A DNA stretch of 13,341 bases from 66-474 sp035547895 (GTDB lineage: Bacteria; Pseudomonadota; Gammaproteobacteria; Xanthomonadales; Rhodanobacteraceae): the NCBI GenBank assembly GCA_035547895.1, contig DASZTT010000057.1, positions 1 through 13,341 of the forward strand, in the 5' to 3' direction. Below the pieces are notes generated by a model, which was given only the letters and a program-made list of their open reading frames with translations, did no database searches and had not been told where the DNA came from. Made by a program: the position numbers and the translations under genes. How positions within the stretch are numbered: position 1 is the first letter of the stretch; the number at the start of each line of letters is the position of its first letter. Below are positions 1-5,685 of the stretch, piece by piece.

Positions 1-1
1 G

Positions 2-427
2 CGCGCGCTGAGCGAAGCGGACCAGTTCGGCACCTGGTTCGGCGTGCGCTTCGACGGGCCGTTCGTCGAGGGTCTGCGGCTGACCGGCAAGATCGTGCCC
101 ACGCAAGTGGATGACGAAGTCGCCGCGATGCAAACGCCCTACGAGGGCATGCCGTTCGAATGGCAGGTCGAGAAGATCGAACCGATGCGGCGCATCGCGT
201 TCCGCTGGCACCCGTTCGGCATCGACAAGACCATCGACTACTCGCACGAGCCGATGACGCTGATCGTGTTCGAACTGCACGACGCGCCGGAAGGCATACT
301 GCTCACCGTCACCGAATCCGGCTTCGACAAGCTGCCGCCGGAACGCCGCGCCAAGGCGCTCGCCGCCAACGAAGGCGGCTGGGCGCACCAGATGAAGCTG
401 ATCGCAAAATATCTGGCCCTCCACTGA
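2..427 (+). CDS. AHSA1/SRPBCC family protein, 5' end outside window
   Basis: The reading frame is open from the first bases of the window to a TGA at 425-427, so the N-terminus is missing. The visible part begins RALSEADQFGTWFGVRFDGP, the pattern of activator-of-Hsp90-ATPase-homology (AHSA1) proteins of the START/SRPBCC superfamily, in which a helix after the first strand carries the Trp-Phe pair. Conserved-looking features follow: a strand pair around FEWQVEKIEPMRRIAFRWHP, then TESGFDKLP, and a C-terminal helix with GGWAHQMKLIAKYL that closes the hydrophobic cavity. These are small soluble proteins thought to bind hydrophobic ligands; no ligand can be read here. A GTG at 44 lies inside the conserved region and is not a credible start. 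The ArsR-type gene begins 10 bases after the stop, and ArsR/AHSA1 pairs are very common, so the two are probably co-transcribed and the repressor probably controls both. The family is secure; the role is not. Confidence 0.85.
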   Translation, partial: RALSEADQFGTWFGVRFDGPFVEGLRLTGKIVPTQVDDEVAAMQTPYEGMPFEWQVEKIEPMRRIAFRWHPFGIDKTIDYSHEPMTLIVFELHDAPEGILLTVTESGFDKLPPERRAKALAANEGGWAHQMKLIAKYLALH

Positions 428-437
428 ACCCGGATCG

Positions 438-776
438 ATGCGCAGACCACGTCCGCCCACTTCCCTGCAGAAGTCCGCACCGGTATTCGCGGCACTCGGC
501 GATCCGACACGCCTGCGCCTGATCGCCGCGCTGTGTGCGGGCGGCGCGCTGTCCATTGCACAGCTCACCGCGGGCACCGCGATTACGCGCCAGGCCGTCA
601 CCAAACATCTTGAAGTGCTGGCCGGCGCGGGACTCGTGCGGGATGTTCGCCAGGGCCGCGAACGCCTGTGGGAGCTGGAACCCGCGCGCATCGGCGAGGC
701 GCGCGAGTCGCTCGAAACGATTGCCGCGCAATGGGACCGTGCGTTGCTGCGGCTGAAGAATTTCGTCGAAACCTGA
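438..776 (+). CDS. ArsR-family winged-helix transcriptional regulator
   Basis: A 112-residue protein of typical ArsR length. The ALGDPTRLRLIAAL segment (residues about 19-32) is the signature first helix of the winged helix. ITRQAVTKHLEVLAGAGLV (49-67) is the helix-turn-helix with its recognition helix. VRDVRQGRERLWEL (69-80) is the beta wing. The ELCVC metal-binding motif of arsenic and cadmium sensors is absent and the single Cys33 could not form such a site, so this is probably not a metal sensor. The C-terminal helix (about 88-110) should provide the dimer interface. The start is 10 bases after the stop of the AHSA1 gene with only a weak GGA upstream, suggesting translational coupling. 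Members paired with AHSA1 genes usually repress their own operon; the inducer is unknown. Confidence 0.9.
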   Translation: MRRPRPPTSLQKSAPVFAALGDPTRLRLIAALCAGGALSIAQLTAGTAITRQAVTKHLEVLAGAGLVRDVRQGRERLWELEPARIGEARESLETIAAQWDRALLRLKNFVET

Positions 777-813
777 TCGGGTGCACCCACCGCGATGGTG
801 GCGCACCCGGATC
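775..813. terminator. Hairpin between convergent genes, probable bidirectional terminator
   Basis: The left arm starts GATCGGGTGC and the right arm ends GCACCCGGATC. They pair almost completely, with one mismatch and a one-base bulge on each side, around a short GCGAT loop. The structure starts in the stop codon of the ArsR gene and ends five bases before the stop of the S41 peptidase gene on the other strand. There is no clear T run on either side, so it may work only partly as an intrinsic terminator. Confidence 0.6.
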
Positions 814-818
814 ATCCC

Positions 819-1805
819 TCAGGGTTTGCGTGCGGTGTCCTTCGCCGTCTTGCGCGCAAGCGCCAGCGCGGTCTCGAGCGCGGCGGAAGATGCCGCCGGA
901 ACATCGGGTTTCACGCCATGATCTTCCCAGTTGGCATGCGTGAACGGATTGACCGGTGATCCGGTGGGGACGAACACACTGAAGCCGTCCGGGGTGGCGA
1001 TGAACCTGCCGGGATTGGCCGCGCCACCACTCGTCTCGCCCACGATGACTGCGCGCCGGGCGCCCTGCAGCGTATAGGCGAAGGATTCCGCCGCGGAACC
1101 GGTGTGGCCATCGATCAGCACGTACAGGGGAACGCCGGCGCGAGGGTGCGGGTAGGCCTGTGCGGGCGCCTCACTGCGCGTGCCGTCACGGCTATGGAAA
1201 ATGTTGTAGACATTGTCGCTCGGCGCGACGAACGCGCTCACCAGATAACCGACCATGTGCGGCGAACCGCCGCGGTTGCCACGCACGTCGATGATCATCG
1301 CCGCGGTATCCGACAGTTGATGCAATGCCGCGTCGATGGCGCGACGCGCCGGCGCATCGGCATCACCGAACTCGAAATCGACGAATGCTCCCAGCGAGAG
1401 ATAGCCGATGTTGCCGGGCAGCACCTCGACGTCGCGGATGCCCGTGTCATTGCCCGCGTGCGGCGGAACGCGCCGCGGTATCGGACCGCCCATGCCCGCT
1501 ATCGGCACCGCCGCACCGCCGGGCGACCAGCGCACCCTGAAATGGTGGTCGAGCGGCCTCAACCGGCGCGTCAGGGCATCGGCGAGCGTCGCGGGGTCGG
1601 TATCACCATCGAAAGCACCGGCGATGGCCGCCTCGCGCAGGCCATCGGCAATTTCCCGGCCGCGCGCCGCGTCGAAATAATTGCCCTCGATCGCCCGCGC
1701 GATGCCCTCCACTTCGGTACGCGGCGAATCGTGGGCGAAGGCGGCGACTGCAAACAGGCAAAGGCTGGCCAGAAGGCCGGCTACCCATGGGCGTGGCATC
1801 GACAT
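819..1805 (-). CDS. Secreted S41-family peptidase (tricorn/IRBP-like)
   Basis: The 328-residue product starts with a signal peptide: charged MSMPRPW, hydrophobic core to about residue 22, and a likely cleavage after AFA (22-24), so it is exported to the periplasm or beyond. The S41 core is clear: DHHFRV (86-91) with the probable catalytic His88, GNIGYLSLGAF (131-141), the structural IDVRGNRGG (172-180), the nucleophile motif HTGSAAE with Ser237, and GETSGGA (256-262) with Glu257. This His/Ser/Glu arrangement matches tricorn/IRBP-type S41 enzymes rather than the Ser-Lys CtpA type. No PDZ domain separates His88 from the core, so the protein is compact. Two in-frame ATGs occur at 1805 and 1799; the first has GGGGG six bases upstream and is preferred. 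It lies 90 bases after the YbiI-like gene on the same strand. Substrate unknown. Confidence 0.88.
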   Translation of the reverse strand: MSMPRPWVAGLLASLCLFAVAAFAHDSPRTEVEGIARAIEGNYFDAARGREIADGLREAAIAGAFDGDTDPATLADALTRRLRPLDHHFRVRWSPGGAAVPIAGMGGPIPRRVPPHAGNDTGIRDVEVLPGNIGYLSLGAFVDFEFGDADAPARRAIDAALHQLSDTAAMIIDVRGNRGGSPHMVGYLVSAFVAPSDNVYNIFHSRDGTRSEAPAQAYPHPRAGVPLYVLIDGHTGSAAESFAYTLQGARRAVIVGETSGGAANPGRFIATPDGFSVFVPTGSPVNPFTHANWEDHGVKPDVPAASSAALETALALARKTAKDTARKP

Positions 1806-1815
1806 GAAAAACCCC

Positions 1816-1851
1816 CGTCAAGGGTCGTCCACACAAGGATGCCCTTCGACG
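1816..1851 (-). terminator. Hairpin in the ybiI-S41 peptidase gap
   Basis: Read on the minus strand, CGTCGAAGGG and CCCTTGACG pair over nine bases with one bulge and a 17-base loop. The second arm is followed at once by GGGGTTTTT. This could be a weak intrinsic terminator for the upstream GGDEF-ybiI unit. It also abuts the ribosome binding site of the peptidase gene, so an effect on that gene's translation is possible instead. Confidence 0.4.
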
Positions 1852-1895
1852 CAAAAGGGTCGCAGCGATCTCCACGAGCTGCAGTTCGCGCCAAC

Positions 1896-2162
1896 TCAGC
1901 GCAACTGGCTGTCCTTGCTGCCGCGCCGGTTGTAACCGCTGAACACGCCTTCTTCCCGGTCGTGTTCGGCCTGGCAGTTCACGCACAGGCGCACGCCCGG
2001 CACGGCCTTGCGCCGTGCTTCGGGAATGGCTGCACCGCATTCTTCGCAATGCTCGAGGCCCGGACCCTTGCGCTGTTTGCTGCGCGCACGCGCGACCGCA
2101 TCCGCGACCGTCGCGTCGATCTGGTCCTGCACCGCATCGTCGTTGACAAAACCCTTGGCCAT
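1896..2162 (-). CDS. ybiI: DksA/TraR-type C4 zinc finger protein, YbiI-like
   Basis: With the ATG at 2162 the product is 88 residues, the length of Escherichia coli YbiI, and it looks similar end to end: it begins MAKGFVNDDAVQDQID and ends GYNRRGSKDSQLR, the characteristic C-terminus of this family. The C4 zinc finger is Cys39-x2-Cys42 (CEEC) and Cys60-x2-Cys63 (CVNC), separated by the IPEARRKAVPGVRLC segment typical of DksA/TraR fingers. It lacks the long coiled coil of DksA proper, so direct action in the RNA polymerase secondary channel is doubtful; the function of the group is not known. An earlier in-frame ATG at 2216 directly follows the GGDEF gene's stop (TGAATG) and would add 18 residues not expected for the family. 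Neither start has a strong Shine-Dalgarno sequence. It follows the GGDEF gene by 54 bases and is probably co-transcribed. Confidence 0.88.
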   Translation of the reverse strand: MAKGFVNDDAVQDQIDATVADAVARARSKQRKGPGLEHCEECGAAIPEARRKAVPGVRLCVNCQAEHDREEGVFSGYNRRGSKDSQLR

Positions 2163-2216
2163 GTTGACAACGTAAGGCCACCCGGCGCGGCTTGCAACCT
2201 GCGCGCCTGCACGCAT

Positions 2217-3329
2217 TCAGGCAGCGGGCGCCTGCGCCTGCACGCAATTGCGGCCGCGCGCCTTGGCGGCATACATCGCGGCGTCGGCGGCCGCGACCAG
2301 CGCATCCGGTGACGCGCCGGCATCGCGTGGACACGCCGCGCCCACGCCGATGCTGACGGTGACGCAATCCCCGGCGGGCGAATCGGGGTGGGGCAAAGCC
2401 AGTTCCTCGACATGGCCGCGCAAGGTTTCGGCGACCCGCAGCGCTTCGGCCAGTCCGCAGCGGGGAAGCAGGATCACGATCTCCTCGCCGCCATAACGCG
2501 CGGCGAGGTCGCTGCCATCGCGCACGTGCGCAGCGCACAACTGCGCCAGTTCGCGCAGGCATTCGTCGCCCTGCAAGTGTCCGCTGCGATCGTTCAGGGC
2601 CTTGAAGCAATCGACGTCCACCATCAGCAATGCCAGCGATGCACCGTCGTTCGCATGGCGCCGCCACTCCTCGGCCATGCGCGCGTCGAAGCAGCGGCGG
2701 TTGGCGATGCCGGTCAATCCGTCGCGCATCGACAAATCGCGGAGCTTGCGGTTCGCCGCTTCCAGTTCGCGCAGCAGGCGCGCCACGTGGATCGCGCCCG
2801 CGATCTGTTCCGCGATCGCGTCGAATACCGTGCACACTTCCGGCGTGAAGAAATCCGCGCGCGTGCTTTCCAGGTTCAGTACGCCGTGCATGCGTCCCTG
2901 ATGCCGGATCGGCACCAGGTATTCCGAACTCACGTCGTGGTTGCCGGGTACGTAATCCGGGTCGTTGCGCGAATCGGTGATCAGCTGGCGCTCGCCGGTT
3001 CGCGCACAGCGTCCCGCCGCGCCCATCTCCACCGGCCAAGGCATCCCGCCAGGCAGCTCCAGCTCGACGCGTCCCGACCAGACTTCCTGCACGAAATGCG
3101 TGCGCTCCTCGTTGAGCAGGATGATGCTGGCGATCGTCACCGGCAGGCGCCGGGTGATGCAATCCACGATCGCATGCAGCACCGCCTCCAGCGTGTCGCC
3201 CTGCAGGGCCTCGTGCGACACTTGCGCCAGGATTTCCGTGAGCATGGCGCGCCGGCCGACCGCGTCGCGTTCGTCCCACAATGGATGCTGGCTGCGGATG
3301 TCGGCCGGCTGGGCCATGGGCTGCGCCAT
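2217..3329 (-). CDS. GAF-GGDEF diguanylate cyclase
   Basis: A soluble two-domain protein with no signal peptide or membrane segment. Numbered from the GTG at 3332, residues about 27-185 form a GAF sensor domain and 195-365 a GGDEF domain. The cyclase motifs are RDGLTGIANRR (203-213), the metal-binding VDVDCFK (238-244; Asp239) with LND after it, and RYGGEEI (279-285) in place of the usual RYGGEEF. The C-terminal ADAAMYAAKARGRN is also standard. The product would be cyclic-di-GMP from two GTP, controlled by whatever the GAF domain senses. The RxxD inhibitory site five residues before GGEEI reads DGSD (272-275), so its arginine is missing and product inhibition may be lost. The ATG at 3329 is preferred over the GTG at 3332 because AGGGGA sits five bases upstream of it. 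It heads a minus-strand group with ybiI. Confidence 0.92.
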   Translation of the reverse strand: MAQPMAQPADIRSQHPLWDERDAVGRRAMLTEILAQVSHEALQGDTLEAVLHAIVDCITRRLPVTIASIILLNEERTHFVQEVWSGRVELELPGGMPWPVEMGAAGRCARTGERQLITDSRNDPDYVPGNHDVSSEYLVPIRHQGRMHGVLNLESTRADFFTPEVCTVFDAIAEQIAGAIHVARLLRELEAANRKLRDLSMRDGLTGIANRRCFDARMAEEWRRHANDGASLALLMVDVDCFKALNDRSGHLQGDECLRELAQLCAAHVRDGSDLAARYGGEEIVILLPRCGLAEALRVAETLRGHVEELALPHPDSPAGDCVTVSIGVGAACPRDAGASPDALVAAADAAMYAAKARGRNCVQAQAPAA

Positions 3330-3351
3330 CACGATCCCCTACCCCTGCCAG

Positions 3352-3380
3352 TGTATCGGGGGCGGTGGGCGCGGTGTCGA
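3352..3380 (-). promoter_or_regulatory. Possible sigma70-type promoter of the GAF-GGDEF gene
   Basis: On the minus strand TCGACA (3375-3380, five of six to TTGACA) is followed after 17 bases by GATACA (3352-3357, three of six to TATAAT), 22 bases before the start codon. The -35 hexamer is the reverse complement of the TGTCGA of the plus-strand ECF-like promoter, so at most one reading may be real. Weak evidence. Confidence 0.25.
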
Positions 3381-3401
3381 TCTGGAACCGTCCCGATCGT
3401 C
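3375..3401 (+). promoter_or_regulatory. Candidate ECF sigma factor promoter of the first GST gene
   Basis: TGTCGA (3375-3380) and CGTC (3398-3401) are separated by exactly 17 bases, and CGTC ends 29 bases before the GST start codon. The same bipartite motif with the same spacing stands upstream of the YCII/DGPF gene on the other strand. ECF promoters typically have a CGTC-like -10 element, and TGTCGA is the -35 element I recall for ECF42 sigma factors. Confidence 0.55.
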
Positions 3402-3430
3402 GCAGGCATGACCACGACACCGGAGCTTCC

Positions 3431-4084
3431 ATGCAACTCTACGGCCATCACTTTTCGTCATATACCCAGAAGGCACTGATCGCGTTCTACGAACAGGACG
3501 TTCCCTTCGAATTCCTGAACCTGTCGCCGGACAACCCCGGCGTCTATGCCGAATTCGAGCGGCGCTGGCCGATCCGGCGATTCCCGCTGCTGGTGGACGG
3601 CGACCGGCAGGTCATGGAAGCCACCAGCATCATCGAATACCTCGAGGTCCACCATCCCGGCCCGACGCGGTTGATCCCCACCGACGGCGACGCGGCGGTC
3701 GAAGTGCGCATGCTGGACCGCGTCTTCGACAACTACATCAGCACACCGCAGCAGCGGATCGTGTTCAACCAGCTGCGGCCGGAAGCCGACCGCGACCCCT
3801 ACGGCGTCACCGAAGCGCGCACCGCACTCGAGACGGCGTATGCGTGGCTCGACCAGCGCATGGCCGGCCGCGAGTGGGCCGCAGGCGGAACTTTCAGCCT
3901 CGCGGACTGCGCGGCTGCGCCGGCGCTGTTCTACGCCGACTGGACGCATCGCATCGACGAAAAATTCGGCAACCTGCACGCGTATCGTGCGCGCCTGCTG
4001 GGACGTCCATCGTTCGCGCGCTGCGTGGACGGCGGGCGCCCGTATCGCTCGCTGTTTCCGCTGGGGGCTCCCGATCGCGACTGA
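3431..4084 (+). CDS. Glutathione S-transferase family protein
   Basis: A 217-residue protein of normal GST length. The N-terminal thioredoxin-like domain (about 1-77) starts MQLYGHHFSSYTQK, placing candidate catalytic hydroxyls at Ser9, Ser10 and Tyr11. It contains the cis-proline segment RRFPLLVDG (Pro52) and the glutathione-binding turn MEATSIIEYL (62-71), where the usual Glu-Ser is Glu63-Ala64. The all-helical C-terminal domain (about 85-210) has the N-capping box FSLADCAAAPALFY with Asp159. The expected activity is conjugation of glutathione to electrophiles or a related thiol reaction; the substrate cannot be read. GGAG five bases before the ATG at 3431 fixes the start; an open frame upstream runs into the divergent gene's leader and is not credible. 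It is divergent from the GAF-GGDEF gene and preceded by a candidate ECF promoter. Confidence 0.9.
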   Translation: MQLYGHHFSSYTQKALIAFYEQDVPFEFLNLSPDNPGVYAEFERRWPIRRFPLLVDGDRQVMEATSIIEYLEVHHPGPTRLIPTDGDAAVEVRMLDRVFDNYISTPQQRIVFNQLRPEADRDPYGVTEARTALETAYAWLDQRMAGREWAAGGTFSLADCAAAPALFYADWTHRIDEKFGNLHAYRARLLGRPSFARCVDGGRPYRSLFPLGAPDRD

Positions 4085-4102
4085 ACGGCCCGTTTCGATC
4101 CG

Positions 4103-4131
4103 TTGAGCGCACCGGCGCGCCGTGGCACGAT
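4103..4131 (+). promoter_or_regulatory. Possible sigma70-type promoter of the AraC-type gene
   Basis: TTGAGC (4103-4108) and CACGAT (4126-4131) are 17 bases apart. The -10 hexamer ends six bases before the ATG at 4138, so transcription would start at or very near the start codon. The gene also lacks a Shine-Dalgarno sequence, which fits a leaderless transcript. Both hexamers match the consensus only moderately (four and three of six). Confidence 0.3.
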
Positions 4132-4137
4132 CCGGCG

Positions 4138-4584
4138 ATGGCCAACAAACCTGCGCCCACTATGCTCCGCGATCTCGCCCGGCTGCGTCGCGTGCGCGAT
4201 CGCATCGACCGCGAGTACGCCAGGCCGCTCAACGTCGATGATCTCGCCCGCGGCGTACACATGTCGTCCGGGCACCTGAGCCGCGAGTTCAAGCGCGCAT
4301 TCGGCGAGTCGCCCTATTCCTATTTGATGACGCGGCGCATCGAACGCGCGATGGCGCTGCTGCGCCGCGGCGATCTCAGCGTCACCGAAACCTGCTTCGC
4401 CGTCGGCTGCGCCTCGATGGGCACCTTCAGCACGCGCTTCACCGAACTGGTCGGCGTGCCGCCCAGCGTGTACCGGCAACAGGCGGCGCGCGCCACCGAA
4501 GGCATGCCCTCGTGCGTGGCGCGACAAGTCACCAAACCGGTCAGGAATCGAGAAGCGTCTGCGGCCGCGCCCGGCCTAGCATGA
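4138..4584 (+). CDS. Short AraC-family transcriptional regulator
   Basis: The 148-residue product is little more than the AraC DNA-binding domain: two helix-turn-helix motifs between about residues 15 and 115. The first is LNVDDLARGVHMSSGHLSRE, with FKRAFGESPYSYL after it. The second is LSVTETCFAVGCASMGTFST, followed by the family signature FTELVGVPPSVYR. There is no N-terminal effector-binding domain, so any ligand response must come from elsewhere or from the basic 30-residue tail. The ATG at 4138 is 53 bases after the GST stop; further upstream the frame lies inside the GST gene. The stop overlaps an ATG of the VOC gene's frame (ATGA at 4581-4584). Short AraC proteins placed directly before a VOC gene are a recurrent arrangement, and this one probably regulates the VOC and DUF1801 genes. 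Confidence 0.87.
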   Translation: MANKPAPTMLRDLARLRRVRDRIDREYARPLNVDDLARGVHMSSGHLSREFKRAFGESPYSYLMTRRIERAMALLRRGDLSVTETCFAVGCASMGTFSTRFTELVGVPPSVYRQQAARATEGMPSCVARQVTKPVRNREASAAAPGLA

Positions 4585-4613
4585 CGGCTCCTTTCGCAAA
4601 GAGTGAAACCCGC

Positions 4614-5024
4614 ATGGACATCACCATCCATTCGAGCATGCTTCCCCACAACGACCCCGACGCCTCGCTGGCGTTCTATCGTGACGTGCTGGGATTCGAA
4701 GTCCGCAACGACGTCGGCTACAACGGCCTGCGCTGGATCACCGTCGGTCCGCCCGGCCAGCCCGATACCAGCATCGTGCTGTTTCCACCCTCGGCCAGTC
4801 CCGGCGTCACCGACGCGGAAAAGCGCACCATTGCCGAAATGATGGCCAAGGGTACGTACGCGATGATGTTGCTGGCCACCAGGAATCTTGACGCAGCGTT
4901 CGAAAAAATCCAGGCCAGCGGCGCCGAAATCGTGGAAGAGCCGACCGAGCAGCCTTACGGCGTGCGTGACTGCGCCGTCCGCGATCCCGCCGGCAACCTG
5001 CTGCGCGTGCAGGAACGGCGCTGA
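4614..5024 (+). CDS. VOC/glyoxalase-fold family protein
   Basis: A 136-residue protein with the two beta-alpha-beta-beta-beta modules of the vicinal oxygen chelate fold. The first module holds PDASLAFYRDVLGFEVRNDV (about 15-34) and the second NLDAAFEKIQASGAEIVEEP (91-110), ending in GVRDCAVRDPAGNLLRVQE (116-134), the standard C-terminal strand pair with Glu134 as a possible metal ligand. Glyoxalases, dioxygenases and fosfomycin or bleomycin resistance proteins share this fold; nothing seen picks one. The ATG at 4614 is chosen because MDITIHSSMLPH is where the fold begins and AGAG lies upstream; the earlier in-frame ATG at 4581 overlaps the AraC gene's stop and would add 11 residues. The DUF1801 gene follows after 31 bases, so the two are likely co-transcribed. 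Confidence 0.87.
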   Translation: MDITIHSSMLPHNDPDASLAFYRDVLGFEVRNDVGYNGLRWITVGPPGQPDTSIVLFPPSASPGVTDAEKRTIAEMMAKGTYAMMLLATRNLDAAFEKIQASGAEIVEEPTEQPYGVRDCAVRDPAGNLLRVQERR

Positions 5025-5055
5025 TCCTCTACCAACACTCAAACGGGAAACAATC

Positions 5056-5487
5056 ATGGCAACCCAGACTGGCAAATCATCCGGCTTTAGCGCCGAAGAA
5101 CGGGCCGCGATGAAGGAACGCGCACGCGAAATGAAAAACGCCAAGCGCGGCGCGGACGGCGAAAAGGACGTGCTGGCCGCGATCGCCAAGATGCCCGAAC
5201 CCGACCGCACGTTGTCCGAACGCCTGCACAAGCTCATTCGCGCCGCTGCCCCGGCGCTGCTGCCCAAGACCTGGTACGGCATGCCCGCCTATGCCAACGC
5301 GGACGAGAAAGTCGTCGTGTTCTTCAAACCCGCGTCCAAGTTCAAGGATCGCTACCTCACCCTCGGTTTCAATGACGCGGCGAAGCTCGACGATGGTGCG
5401 ATGTGGGCGACGTCGTTCGCGCTGGTGAAGCTCACCGCGACGGAGGAAAAGCGCATCCGCGAACTGGTGAAGAAGGCCGCCGGCTGA
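5056..5487 (+). CDS. DUF1801 (YdhG-like) domain protein
   Basis: A 143-residue soluble protein. After a charged N-terminal stretch (FSAEERAAMKERAREMKNAK, about 11-30) the DUF1801 core has a helix MPEPDRTLSERLHKLIRAAAP (46-66), the hallmark KTWYGMPAYA (71-80), the strands KVVVFFKPASKFKDRYLTLGF, and the LDDGAMWATSFALVKLT segment (111-127). The family is distantly related to frataxin-like iron chaperones by fold, but its biochemical role is not established and none is claimed. The ATG at 5056 is preceded by GGGAAA. It is last in the AraC-VOC-DUF1801 run and faces the second GST gene across a 198-base convergent gap containing a repeat. Proteins of this group often sit beside VOC, YCII and AHSA1 genes, as here. 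Confidence 0.85.
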   Translation: MATQTGKSSGFSAEERAAMKERAREMKNAKRGADGEKDVLAAIAKMPEPDRTLSERLHKLIRAAAPALLPKTWYGMPAYANADEKVVVFFKPASKFKDRYLTLGFNDAAKLDDGAMWATSFALVKLTATEEKRIRELVKKAAG

Positions 5488-5505
5488 ACGGCCCTGGTTT
5501 GACTT

Positions 5506-5585
5506 GTCATTCCGGTGCAGGCGGGGATCCGGTGGCTTTCGCGCAACGTACAAAATCAAGTCACTGGGTCCCGGATCTCGCTGCG
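5506..5585. repeat. Imperfect inverted repeat, REP/MITE-like intergenic element
   Basis: The left part (5506-5534) starts GTCATTCCGGTGCAGG and runs to GGGATCCGGTG; the right part (5562-5585) starts CACTGGGTCCCGGATC and ends GCTGCG. The two are roughly inverse to each other, with mismatches. The GTCATTCC..CAGTG/CACTGGG..GGAATGAC design is one I associate with dispersed intergenic repeats in Xanthomonadales. The right end has lost the expected GGAATGAC, so this looks like a decayed copy. Confidence 0.55.
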
Positions 5586-5639
5586 CAACCAGATTTGCAG
5601 GATTGCAAACGCGAACATCGAAGTCAGCGCGTAGCGCGG

Positions 5640-5655
5640 GCGCCATGGATGGCGC
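5640..5655. terminator. GC-rich hairpin in convergent gap
   Basis: GCGCCAT and ATGGCGC form a perfect seven-base stem with a GG loop. It lies 30 bases downstream of the second GST gene's stop and faces the DUF1801 gene. No T run follows on either strand, so it may be only part of the neighbouring repeat or a weak transcription barrier. Confidence 0.35.
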
Positions 5656-5685
5656 GGGATTCCGGGGTGATGCGCAAAATCACTT

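Noticed and set aside
1104..2312. Plus-strand open frame of 402 codons
   Set aside because: It is antisense to the S41 peptidase and ybiI genes and its product is Arg/His-rich low-complexity sequence, typical of high-GC shadow frames.
1603..3432. Minus-strand open frame of 609 codons
   Set aside because: It is an overlapping frame of the GAF-GGDEF, ybiI and S41 genes, rich in Arg, Gly and Ala, with no family motif; the true genes in the other frames have clear domains.
2388..3479. Plus-strand open frame of 363 codons
   Set aside because: It is antisense to the GAF-GGDEF gene and has no recognisable domain or ribosome binding site.
4581..5024. VOC gene starting at the ATG overlapping the AraC stop
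   Set aside because: It adds 11 residues before the conserved MDITIHSS start and has a poor ribosome binding site; the ATG at 4614 fits better, though coupling at 4581 cannot be excluded.
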